64,000 bases of DNA from Nostoc sp. LEGE 12450 (GTDB lineage: Bacteria; Cyanobacteriota; Cyanobacteriia; Cyanobacteriales; Nostocaceae): NCBI RefSeq assembly GCF_015206895.1, contig NZ_JADEXU010000002.1:42377-106376 (forward strand), written 5' to 3'. Positions 27,809-35,976 of the stretch are shown here, piece by piece. The translations under genes were made by a program, and so were the position numbers. Every line of letters begins with the position of its first letter. Position 1 is the stretch's first letter. The notes under the pieces are model-generated. The model saw only the letters and a program-made list of their open reading frames with translations. It was not told where the DNA came from and did not search any database.

Positions 27809-27951
27809 TATAGGAATCCGCTTTGATTTTTGTTCGCGCAAGGTGGCGCAGCCATACTTACTTGCGTGGAAAGGTAAGAGGCAATAGGCAATAGGAAAGA
27901 AGCCTTTTTGAGTTGTATGGAGTTTTTTGAAAATCAAATAGGATTCCTATA
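27809..27951. repeat. 143-bp MITE-like element with TATAGGAATCC ends
   Basis: The 23-bp ends 27809-27831 and 27929-27951 are inverted repeats with 3-4 mismatches, beginning TATAGGAATCC. Between them there is no substantial frame. The element ends 12 bp before the stop of the ATP-grasp gene, at 27963, and occupies most of the gap 27611-27962; the remainder is AT-rich. Confidence 0.68.
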
Positions 27952-27962
27952 TATCAGGATAT

Positions 27963-29234
27963 TTAAGGGAGTAATTGTAATCCCTTAGTCTGTAATTGCT
28001 GCTCAATATACTGCATTTGTTCGATAGTTTCTCCAGTCAGGATCGCATAGAGATCGGTATAGATTTTTCCGTACTTAGCCTTCTCTAAAGCCGATAGAAT
28101 AATCAAGTCTTGGCGATCTAATTCTGGTTTCAAGGTTATGAGGATTGATTCTAATGTCCCCTCCATTCGGTAGCTACTGGAGTATTTAGCTACTTCTTTT
28201 CCCAGTCGCAGTAGAGTATGACGCTGCAAGCACAACGGAGTAGAACCATTAACTCGGAAATTGGCATCGATCGCGTAAAATTGTCCGTCTTGGTTTTCCA
28301 GCACATCAAAGCCAATCACACCGAAATATCCCTGTTTGTGAGCATAATCACCAATGTTGGCAATCATTTCAAAGAACTTGCTCATGTCAGTTTTACCGTA
28401 GTCAATCACTCCTCCTAAATAGTTGCCTTCTGGAGTGACGAGTTGTCCAGTAGTGCCGATGAGAGTTATCTCCCCCGCTTTGTTCACATAGAACTGTACG
28501 CAGTAATTCTGCACCTCATTCTTGACAAACTCCGAGACAATAATCGTATCAAGTAACTTAATATCAAGATATTTCCTAATTTCTTCAAGGCAGTAGTTTA
28601 GATCGCTGGGACTTTTGATGATATAAGTGCCTTCTCCTGAGAGTCCGTGGGACGTTTTAATTAAGTAGGGAAATTGTGGTAACTGAATGTCTGCGATATT
28701 GACTTGGTGCAGATTGTAGCTCTTATATTTTGGACATTGCACCCCTAGTTCGTCTAGCGTTACTTTGCTGAGTAAACGGTAATGGGTGTCTGAAGTAACA
28801 GCGTGTTTTTCAGGTTTTAGACAATCAAAAGGAAATAGAGTGATGAGTTTATCAAAGCGTTCGCTGTGGCTGAGATCGTCTAGATAAGTCGAGCAATCCA
28901 TCATCTCAATATTGGAGTGCTTGAATCCGAAATGCTCTTGCCAGTATTCAAGCAGGGGCTTTGGTGGCGGAATAATCACAATTCCGGGAATGCGATCGCC
29001 TAAGACAGCCAGATTTTTCCAAGGTTCTTTCTGACAAATCTTATCGAAGGAGGTTTTGCTGGCTTCACTACTGCCATCTTGAATAAAATATTTTTTCCGG
29101 TTGGGATAAGCAGCCCAACTCGCAGTTGCAGGATAATTTAAGATAAATCCATAAGATCCATCTGTGATATCTTGAGCAAATAAGTCAGAAAGAGAACTGC
29201 CTTGAAAGTATTGAAAGTTATATTTTGAGTTCAT
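27963..29234 (-). CDS. Orphan ATP-grasp ligase
   Basis: A 423-residue ATP-grasp enzyme. The fold is shown by a lysine-strand and glycine loop FPYLIKTSHGLSGEGTYII (about 218-236), an IIVSEFV hinge (about 258) and a metal site FYAIDANFRVNGS (about 336-348) in which the usual Glu before x-Asn is Asp. The N-terminal third (1-150) has no recognised domain. ATP-grasp ligases activate a carboxylate as acyl phosphate and join it to an amine. A strong GGAGG lies 5 nt before ATG 29234. It stands alone, with no transporter or biosynthetic partner alongside, so the product cannot be named. Confidence 0.78.
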   Translation of the reverse strand: MNSKYNFQYFQGSSLSDLFAQDITDGSYGFILNYPATASWAAYPNRKKYFIQDGSSEASKTSFDKICQKEPWKNLAVLGDRIPGIVIIPPPKPLLEYWQEHFGFKHSNIEMMDCSTYLDDLSHSERFDKLITLFPFDCLKPEKHAVTSDTHYRLLSKVTLDELGVQCPKYKSYNLHQVNIADIQLPQFPYLIKTSHGLSGEGTYIIKSPSDLNYCLEEIRKYLDIKLLDTIIVSEFVKNEVQNYCVQFYVNKAGEITLIGTTGQLVTPEGNYLGGVIDYGKTDMSKFFEMIANIGDYAHKQGYFGVIGFDVLENQDGQFYAIDANFRVNGSTPLCLQRHTLLRLGKEVAKYSSSYRMEGTLESILITLKPELDRQDLIILSALEKAKYGKIYTDLYAILTGETIEQMQYIEQQLQTKGLQLLP

Positions 29235-29682
29235 TAATTCCTCCGATAAATTGCATTCATTTGTGAATGCGGTTGTTTCTATAAAACAAGCCTATTGGAT
29301 TGATAAATAACACCAATATAAAGAAAGCTGAGACTTGAGCAAATTCTGGTGTAATTAATCTATCTGCTGCTTGAGATTGTTCCTAAAGCTGTTGCAGTTT
29401 TTTGTTCTGACTAGCTTTGATGCTCTGAACATTGGCATAAATTTGCATAAAACTAAAAATTTACAGTTTGATTTTCAAATATGGATATTGTTTTTTATTT
29501 TGGTCTTTTTTAGTTTTGATTTAATCTACCAAGAGAAATAAGAAATTGAGCTAGATAATTCCATCAAAAGAAAGCTCCTCTAAAATGGTTCATAGACCAA
29601 AGATAATGCAGTAAACTAAATAGCCTTTACGATAAAAAACGTAATATTCGATATTCTTCGTTTCACAAATAGGAAATAAACA
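29235..29682. other. 448-bp divergent promoter region
   Basis: The stretch separates the divergent ATP-grasp and ClC genes. A small perfect inverted repeat GCATTCA-TTTG-TGAATGC (29253-29270) lies 19 bp before the ATP-grasp start and is a possible operator. Otherwise it is AT-rich and I see no gene. Confidence 0.45.
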
Positions 29683-30978
29683 GTGTTACCAAAAAAGACC
29701 ACCGCTAGCAATCAAACTCAACGCTGGACATTTGCTCAACTTTTTGGACTGGTAAAACGTAATCCCCTGATGATTTCGCAGTGGGTGCTCCTCTGGGTAG
29801 CTGTAGGGACTGCTGGTGGTCTATTCGCTGCGTTGTACTGGAATGTTTTAGAATTTTTAACTCACCATCTGCAACGATTTGAAGGTTTTAACCTCCTGAT
29901 AGTGATGCCACTCGCCGGTTTAGTTATTGGGCTGGTGATTCATTTCCTGGGAAATCCCGGCGAAATCGCCGTAATTGTTGATAATATCCATTTTCGTGGC
30001 GGACGCTTAGATGTTCGCAAAAATCCCTCAATGATTCTTGCTTCTCTAATCAGCATATCGGCAGGCGGTAGTGCTGGGCCAGAAGCGCCACTAGTACAAG
30101 TAACAGGTTCTTTTGGTACTTGGGTTGCCGATCGCTTAAAACTCCAGGGTGAAGACCTTAGAACTTTGAGTTTAGCGGCGATGGCGGCTGGTTTTACAGC
30201 TTTGTTTGGCGCACCTCTTGGCGGTGCAATGTTCGCGTTGGAAATTTTGCACCATGAGCATATTGTGGAATATTACGAAGCTTTGATGCCAGCCATTGTT
30301 TCAAGTTGCGCTAGTTATCTGGTATTTGCAGCAATTACTCGTTTGGGAATTGCACCCACTTGGCATTTTCCCCAGTACCACCTAGAAAAAATTGATGATT
30401 TTGCGATCGCGATCGTATTCGGGATCATTGGGGCGGTGGCGGGATGGATTTTTATGAGCATTTTTCGGGGATGCGATTACTTGTTTGCTCGAATTCCGGG
30501 CCCGATTTATGTACGCACAACATTAGCAGGATTTGGGCTTGGCACTTTAGCAGCTTTATTACCCCTAACCCGTTATTTTGGACATGAAGAATTAGAGCCA
30601 GTCCTCACTACTAGCTTTGGTGCTATTTTTCTCTTAACTCTTGCCCTTGGTAAAATGGCAGCCATTAGCATTACGGTAACAGGTGGGTGGCGCGGTGGAT
30701 TCATCATCCCCCTGTTTTTCACTGGTGCTTGTATTGGTAAAGCAGTAGCAGTGTTAATTCCGGGGCTTAATCCCGCCCTTGCCATGATTTGTACAATGGC
30801 GGCTGTGAATGCAGCCGTAACGCGCACACCCATAAGTACAACTCTACTGCTGTCAAAACTGACTAACTTAAGTCCTTTTACACCAATCCTTTTTGCCAGT
30901 TTAATTGGATTTTTTCTCTCGCCCAAAGTTCCTCTGATTGCATCTCAACTGAAGTCCCGGAGAGAAGCTACTGAATGA
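29683..30978 (+). CDS. ClC-family chloride channel or transporter
   Basis: A 431-residue membrane protein starting at GTG 29683, with AGGA 8 nt upstream. ClC landmarks are GGSAGPEAPLVQ (128-139), GFTALFGAPLGGAMFALEIL (about 170-190), GGWRGGFIIPLFFTGA (about 344-360) and AAVNAAVTRTPIST (about 373-386). In the motif equivalent to GREGP, the gating glutamate is Ala131 (GSAGP) and a Glu follows two positions later than Gly. This favours passive channel behaviour or another ion specificity over H+/Cl- exchange, as inference. No CBS domain is present. Confidence 0.85.
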   Translation: MLPKKTTASNQTQRWTFAQLFGLVKRNPLMISQWVLLWVAVGTAGGLFAALYWNVLEFLTHHLQRFEGFNLLIVMPLAGLVIGLVIHFLGNPGEIAVIVDNIHFRGGRLDVRKNPSMILASLISISAGGSAGPEAPLVQVTGSFGTWVADRLKLQGEDLRTLSLAAMAAGFTALFGAPLGGAMFALEILHHEHIVEYYEALMPAIVSSCASYLVFAAITRLGIAPTWHFPQYHLEKIDDFAIAIVFGIIGAVAGWIFMSIFRGCDYLFARIPGPIYVRTTLAGFGLGTLAALLPLTRYFGHEELEPVLTTSFGAIFLLTLALGKMAAISITVTGGWRGGFIIPLFFTGACIGKAVAVLIPGLNPALAMICTMAAVNAAVTRTPISTTLLLSKLTNLSPFTPILFASLIGFFLSPKVPLIASQLKSRREATE

Positions 30979-31108
30979 AGGGCTAGCTAGGGTACTGTGT
31001 TAATTTACGTACAATTCTGCAAAAGTGCGATCGCCTTTTCATTTTCCTCGTAAACGCCTGATTTTCAGGATGGCGATCGCTTCTTGTGTATAACTTTGAC
31101 CTTTATTT

Positions 31109-31256
31109 AATTAAAAATTAAAAGTTATTAGCCTCCTTAATTTTTAGTTTGGGGTACAAGCCCCCACTAAATCAAGGATTCAATGGTCTACAATCATTGG
31201 TGGGTACAAGCTCCCACTGATTGCAATTTTTAATTAATAATTTTTAATTTTTAATT
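31109..31256. repeat. Inverted-repeat element with internal duplicated motif
   Basis: A perfect 15-bp inverted repeat, 31109-31123 with 31242-31256, encloses two copies of a GGGTACAAGCnCCCAC motif (near 31152 and 31201). Just outside, 31261-31290 is a dispersed GTCTCGTAGAGAAGC motif. This fills the gap 30979-31341, where no gene is seen. Confidence 0.6.
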
Positions 31257-31341
31257 GGAGCGTTCGCGCAGCGTCTCGTAGAGAAGCGACTTGACTCTTT
31301 TGTTTACCAAAACTGTATTACTGATCCAGGAGCAATTTAGC

Positions 31342-31797
31342 CTAGTTTGTACCTATTCCTCTTGCCATTATTGCTGCTAAAAAAGGAATTAGGGTAAAAC
31401 CAACCAATTCAATTCTAATGAGCCAGATGAGACGATTTAGTTTTAGTAATTCTAGCTTAGGTGCTTGCCCCTGCTGGAGACTTTTCACCCAACCAATGAA
31501 AGAAATAGTGGGATAGAGAGATAGCAAACCCACTACGATGAAAACCACAACTTTGGCATAAAAAACTGGGTTACTCAAATAGTAATCCGTGCCTTTACCA
31601 AAGTAGATAACACGCAAAATGCCTGTGACAAGAACGACAGTTGCTGATATACCATATACTGCATCAGCTATGACAATCTTCCAAGCTTCATTTAAACTCA
31701 ATTCTTTTTTTAAATTCAATGCTTCTGATACCAGAGCGCCAAAACACAACATGAAGCTTAAATAATGTAAGTACGCAACTATGGCACTTATCCACAT
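31342..31797 (-). CDS. DUF2214-type four-helix membrane protein
   Basis: A 151-residue protein with four hydrophobic helices (about 3-25, 45-65, 82-102, 127-147), consistent with the DUF2214 family of small cyanobacterial membrane proteins. The conserved feature is an early His in the first helix (AYLHYLSFMLCFGAL) and a basic loop after helix two (VIYFGKGTDYYLSNPVFYAKV). Its role is unknown; these proteins resemble haem- or quinone-associated helices, which is only a guess. Confidence 0.7.
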   Translation of the reverse strand: MWISAIVAYLHYLSFMLCFGALVSEALNLKKELSLNEAWKIVIADAVYGISATVVLVTGILRVIYFGKGTDYYLSNPVFYAKVVVFIVVGLLSLYPTISFIGWVKSLQQGQAPKLELLKLNRLIWLIRIELVGFTLIPFLAAIMARGIGTN

Positions 31798-31920
31798 ATT
31801 ATTTTTAGTTTTTGCTAGTTTACTGTTTTGATATTGCTTTTGATGCGAAAACTTTCATCATCAAGCTCAAATTAGCACTAAGACAACTAGCTAAAAAGTG
31901 ACCAATAATTCAGATTTTCA

Positions 31921-32079
31921 TTGACTACGAACCCACAATCATTAACAGGGGTTGTTACTGCATTCCCTGGTGATTCCAGCTTTGACTTGCAAAAATTGGC
32001 TGGCATCGGCTTTGTTGTGGCCAACGTTAAAAAGTTTGATGGTGTAGATGAATATAGGAATAATCGAGTCTTACTGTAA
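31921..32079 (+). CDS. Possible 52-aa reading frame with TTG start
   Basis: A 52-codon frame starting at TTG 31921 reads like real protein (TTNPQSLTGVVTAFPGDS, then LQKLAGIGFVVANVKKFDGV). It ends 31 bp inside the next gene. No ATG is available and a stop lies four codons upstream. It could be a translated leader, or a fragment of a longer gene that lost its start. No family recognised. Confidence 0.3.
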   Translation: MTTNPQSLTGVVTAFPGDSSFDLQKLAGIGFVVANVKKFDGVDEYRNNRVLL

Positions 32080-32311
32080 CGGGTTTTTAGAAATTGTACC
32101 AGAGAGCGATTATTGGCAGATTGTAGCTATACACATCAATGGCCACGCCTACTGCCCTACTCCTCGGCTTTATCGTTCAGAAAAAGTGGCATTGGCAAAA
32201 GCTGCACAAATTTATGATTGGCTAGCCGATAGCGAGGGAGAAATTAGTAATGGGGTTTACTACTGTTCTGAATTGAAACTCATCTTATGGCAGCAAACGA
32301 AAGTATCTTAA
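32048..32311 (+). CDS. Conserved cyanobacterial hypothetical protein, 87 aa
   Basis: An 87-residue protein (MNIGIIESYCNGFLEIVPE...) with alternating hydrophobic strands and a short helix (SEKVALAKAAQIYDWLAD). No membrane segment or Cys cluster. The composition and plus-strand position agree with a true gene, but I do not recognise its family. It overlaps the possible short frame at 31921-32079 and is convergent with the ABC permease operon. Confidence 0.55.
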   Translation: MNIGIIESYCNGFLEIVPESDYWQIVAIHINGHAYCPTPRLYRSEKVALAKAAQIYDWLADSEGEISNGVYYCSELKLILWQQTKVS

Positions 32312-32342
32312 TTACCCTTGCGATCCAAAATTTCACTTTAAA

Positions 32343-33281
32343 TTAGTCTGAGTGGCGATTTTCTCCAAAGTAAGGAGTACCTAAAGCTTTAGGAGGTGTA
32401 GATTTTCCCGCTAATCCTACTAATGCCAATAAAGCGATCGCATAAGGTAGCATGACTAAAAATTGGTAAGGGATATTTGCCCCTAATGCCTGAATTCGCA
32501 GTTGTAAAGCTTCTGTAGCCCCAAATAGCAAACAAGCCAAAGCACTACCTACAGGATGCCATCTGCCAAAAATTAATGCTGCGATCGCAATAAATCCCTT
32601 ACCAGCACTCATCCCTTCGGCAAAAAATCTTACCTGTACCAAAGTTAAATAAGCACCTCCTAAACTCGCAAGACAGCCACTAATTACCACAGCGATATAA
32701 CGAACAAATAGTACTGAAATTCCAGCCGTATCAGCAGCTTTAGGAGATTCACCTACTGCCCGCAATATCAGTCCAAAGCTAGTTTTAAATAAAAGGTATC
32801 TAGTTAAAATAACTAAGATAAATAATAGATATACCAAAAAATCTTGCTGAAATAGTAGCGGACCTATCAGGGGAATATTGGCTAAACCAGGAATCATAAT
32901 TGTCCCAATTCCAGGTAACTGCTGTGTACTACTGCCACTAAACACTAATCGAGCTAAAAACGATGTTAATCCAGCTGCAACAAGATTAATTGCTAGCCCA
33001 GATACCAATTGATCGACACGCAAAGTCACACATAAAACAGCATGGATTAGTCCGACCAATCCCCCAGCAATCAAGGACACAAAGATACCAAACCAGGGAT
33101 TACCAGTGTAGAAAGTAGCAGCAGCACTAGTAAAAGCGCCAGTAAGTAACATTCCTTCTAAGGCGATATTTAACACCCCCGATCGTTCCGAGTACAATCC
33201 TCCAAGGGCTGCAAATGCTAGGGGGACGGCTAGACGTAAGGTAGCTATTAAGTAATCGGAGAAGAAGTTGAGATTATTCAT
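32343..33281 (-). CDS. ABC permease, BMP/nucleoside-type importer (second permease)
   Basis: A 312-residue inner-membrane permease from ATG 33281; a longer TTG start at 33323 would lie in repeat DNA and is rejected. The start region LAVPLAFAALGGLYSERSGVLNIALEGMLLTGAF is the hallmark of NupQ/YufQ-type permeases of the branched-chain/ribose superfamily. About eight helices are visible. It is the last gene of the operon with the first permease, the double ATPase and the BMP lipoprotein. Family members import purine or pyrimidine nucleosides. A hairpin element lies between it and the first permease. Confidence 0.88.
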   Translation of the reverse strand: MNNLNFFSDYLIATLRLAVPLAFAALGGLYSERSGVLNIALEGMLLTGAFTSAAATFYTGNPWFGIFVSLIAGGLVGLIHAVLCVTLRVDQLVSGLAINLVAAGLTSFLARLVFSGSSTQQLPGIGTIMIPGLANIPLIGPLLFQQDFLVYLLFILVILTRYLLFKTSFGLILRAVGESPKAADTAGISVLFVRYIAVVISGCLASLGGAYLTLVQVRFFAEGMSAGKGFIAIAALIFGRWHPVGSALACLLFGATEALQLRIQALGANIPYQFLVMLPYAIALLALVGLAGKSTPPKALGTPYFGENRHSD

Positions 33282-33293
33282 GGAGTTATTTTT

Positions 33294-33368
33294 AAACGCA
33301 AAGGTTCGCAGAGGAAAGCGCAAAGTTTCGCAGAGTTTTCTTTGTGTTCCTCTGCGTTAAACCTTTGC
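33294..33368. repeat. Imperfect hairpin element inside the importer operon
   Basis: Arms 33294-33324 and 33340-33368 pair imperfectly over about 29 bp (CGCAAAGG/CCTTTGC, CAGAGG/CCTCTG). It is the dispersed 'CTTTGCGCCTCTGCGT' type seen also near 6690 and 38805. The right arm overlaps the last codons and stop of the upstream permease, so it supplies that protein's C-terminus. Confidence 0.6.
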
Positions 33369-34415
33369 ATCCCTTTGCGTTTTGACTCTTATTTCTCTTT
33401 CGACTGCGAAACTGATAGCAATAAATAAGACCATAAACCCCTGAATTGCGTAAACTACAGTTACCGGCACACCTGCACTACGCTGCATCACATTTGCACC
33501 ACTGCGAAGCGCTGCAAAAAACAAAGAAGTTAAGACTACACCGATAACACTACCACGACTTAAAAAAGCGATCGCAATGGCATCAAATCCATAACCTGGG
33601 GAAACTTGTTCAAATAGCCGATATTTCAATCCCATCACCTCACAACTCCCAGCCAACCCAGCTAAACCACCCGCACAAGCCATCACCAGCATAATGGTGC
33701 GTTCAACAGATATGTGGGCATAACGGGCGGCAATCGGGTTAAATCCCACTGCTGTAATTTGATAACCTAATGGCGATCGCACTAACAATACCCATAGAAT
33801 ACCTGCGGCAATTAAACCGAATAAAATCCCAGCATGGGCAAGGCTTTGCGGTAATATAATCGGCAATCGGGCTGTTTTGGCAATTAATGGCGAATAAGGA
33901 CTAGGCGCACCTGCTGCCATTAATGGATTTTGGACGAGGTAGCTAACTAAATTTACGGCAATATAGTTAAGCAACAATGTAGTAATTACCTCATTTACTC
34001 CGCGCATTGCTTTGAGATAACCAGGAATCCAACCCCAAACTGCACCAAAGAAAAATCCTGCCAAAAGTGCTAAGGGGATATGAATCACCGCAGGTAATCC
34101 TTGCACATATAACCCAATTAAAGTACTTCCCAACGCACCCAGATAAATTTGTCCTTCACCACCGATATTAAATTGCCCAGCCCGCAACGCCACTAACACG
34201 CCTAAACTGGTGAATAATAGCGGTGTAATTTTGGTGAGGGTGTTACCAAATCCAAAGTAGGTAGAGAGAGATTCTTGAAATAAGATGCTGTATGCGGTGA
34301 TGGGATTTGCCCCAGCAATTAGCATGAGGATAGCACCGACAATGAGGGCGGAGGTAATCGCAATTAGCGGTGATAGGATTGGTAGCAGGAATTTAGTGCG
34401 ATTAGTTGCGATCAT
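33357..34415 (-). CDS. ABC permease, BMP/nucleoside-type importer (first permease)
   Basis: A 352-residue NupP/YufP-type permease with about nine helices. Diagnostic segments are ANPITAYSILFQESL, LTKITPLLFTSLGVLVALRAGQFNIGGEGQIYLGALGS and GWIPGYLKAMRGVNEVITTLLLNYIAVNL (EAA-like coupling region). The start overlaps the ATPase stop as ATGA, so the two are translationally coupled. The last few residues (VKTQRDAKV) come from a repeat arm (33340-33368), which suggests that the insertion changed the C-terminus. Confidence 0.88.
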   Translation of the reverse strand: MIATNRTKFLLPILSPLIAITSALIVGAILMLIAGANPITAYSILFQESLSTYFGFGNTLTKITPLLFTSLGVLVALRAGQFNIGGEGQIYLGALGSTLIGLYVQGLPAVIHIPLALLAGFFFGAVWGWIPGYLKAMRGVNEVITTLLLNYIAVNLVSYLVQNPLMAAGAPSPYSPLIAKTARLPIILPQSLAHAGILFGLIAAGILWVLLVRSPLGYQITAVGFNPIAARYAHISVERTIMLVMACAGGLAGLAGSCEVMGLKYRLFEQVSPGYGFDAIAIAFLSRGSVIGVVLTSLFFAALRSGANVMQRSAGVPVTVVYAIQGFMVLFIAISFAVEREIRVKTQRDAKV

Positions 34416-35881
34416 TCATTAACCCCGCCAGCCATCAACAAACCAATTTCTTCCACCTTTGCCGTAGCTGCATCCAAAATAGCCACAAACTCACCTCTGT
34501 AGATTACGGCAATGCGATCGCTCATTGCCATCACTTCTTCTAACTCAGTAGAAATATACAAAATTGCCGCGCCGCGATCGCGTTCTGTTAATATTCGAGA
34601 CTGGACGGCTACTGTCGCCCCGACATCTAACCCCCTGGTGGGTTGCATAGCGATAATTAAAGCAGGGGAATGCGCCAGTTCTCTCGCTAACACCACTTTT
34701 TGTTGATTTCCTCCCGAAAGCTGACTTACCTTGATATCAATCCCATTCGCCCGAATGTCAAACTCTTGCATTGCAGCTTGGGCACGATTTGCGATCGCTT
34801 CTTGTTGTAACAAAAAACGGCGACAAAATGGCAGATATTTAAAAGCTTTTAAAATCAAATTTTGGGCGATGCTAAATTGCAACACCAATCCCATTGTCTG
34901 CCTATCTTCTGGGATGTAGCCCACTAAGGAATCCTTGGGCGTAAACTCAATTTTACCCTGCTTAATAGTCCGCACAAAAGCGATGGCATCAGCTAATTCT
35001 CGCTGTCCATTGCCATCTACACCAGCAATTCCTAAAATTTCTCCCGCCCGCAGCTCAAAAGAGACATTATTTACAGCAAGAATATTTCTTTCATCAGCAA
35101 CTTGTAAATTTTGCACCGATAGGATGATTTCTCCTGGTAATGTCGGACTTTTATTTAACTGTAAAGCTACTTCCCGTCCTACCATTAATGTTGCTAACTG
35201 CTGAGGTGTTGCCACTTCAGTTGATGTTGTTCCTACTACCTTTCCCTGGCGCAAAACTGTTACTGAATCACAGAGATTCATTACCTCTTCTAATTTATGA
35301 CTGATAAAAATGATTGTGTTGCCTGCGGCTGCTAATTGGCGCAAGATAGCAATTAATGATTCTACTTCTGGCGGTGTCAAAACTGCTGTAGGTTCATCAA
35401 GAATCAACAACTTTGCCCGACGGTAGAGAACTTTGAGAATTTCTACCCGTTGTTGTGCCCCAACAGATAAATTTTCAACTTTGGTAGTGGGATCAATTTC
35501 TAATCCATAAGCTTGGGATAAGGCGGCAATTTCTTGCTGTTTATATTGTAAATTCAACCGCCAAGTTTTCTCCATTCCTAAGATGATATTTTCTGTGACA
35601 GTTAATTGAGGTACAAGCATGAAGTGTTGGTAAATCATGCCAATACCTAATTTAATTGCCTCATTTGGTGAGGTAATTTTGATTGGTTGTTCTTGGAGAT
35701 AAATCTCACCAGCATCAGGTTGATAGAGTCCACTAATAATATTCATTAAAGTACTCTTACCTGCACCATTTTCGCCTAGTATTGCATGAATGGTTCCAGA
35801 TGCAACAGAGAAATTAATATTGTCGTTAGCAATAAAAGACCCAAAGCGTTTCGTAATATTGTTTAAGCGTAAATAGTTCAT
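34412..35881 (-). CDS. ABC transporter ATPase with two nucleotide-binding domains
   Basis: A 489-residue NupO/YufO/RbsA-like ATPase. Domain 1 has Walker A GENGAGKST (about 37-45), signature LSVGAQQR and Walker B LLILDEPTAVL; domain 2 has a degenerate Walker A (GVDGNGQRE, no GKS) and LSGGNQQKVVLARELA with LIIAMQPTRGLD. This asymmetry is normal for this class. ATG 35881 is used; GTG 35887 two codons upstream is an alternative. It energises the two downstream permeases. Confidence 0.92.
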   Translation of the reverse strand: MNYLRLNNITKRFGSFIANDNINFSVASGTIHAILGENGAGKSTLMNIISGLYQPDAGEIYLQEQPIKITSPNEAIKLGIGMIYQHFMLVPQLTVTENIILGMEKTWRLNLQYKQQEIAALSQAYGLEIDPTTKVENLSVGAQQRVEILKVLYRRAKLLILDEPTAVLTPPEVESLIAILRQLAAAGNTIIFISHKLEEVMNLCDSVTVLRQGKVVGTTSTEVATPQQLATLMVGREVALQLNKSPTLPGEIILSVQNLQVADERNILAVNNVSFELRAGEILGIAGVDGNGQRELADAIAFVRTIKQGKIEFTPKDSLVGYIPEDRQTMGLVLQFSIAQNLILKAFKYLPFCRRFLLQQEAIANRAQAAMQEFDIRANGIDIKVSQLSGGNQQKVVLARELAHSPALIIAMQPTRGLDVGATVAVQSRILTERDRGAAILYISTELEEVMAMSDRIAVIYRGEFVAILDAATAKVEEIGLLMAGGVNE

Positions 35882-35976
35882 ATTCACTAAACTGATAGCT
35901 CGAAGTTAGGACTTTAGTACTCAAAATCTGGGCTTAAGTCCTCACTAAAAAAGTTTTTTAATATAGTCTGCTAAAC

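Noticed and set aside
33282..33323. Upstream TTG start for the second ABC permease
   Set aside because: The extra 14 codons are encoded by hairpin repeat DNA and do not match the family N-terminus.
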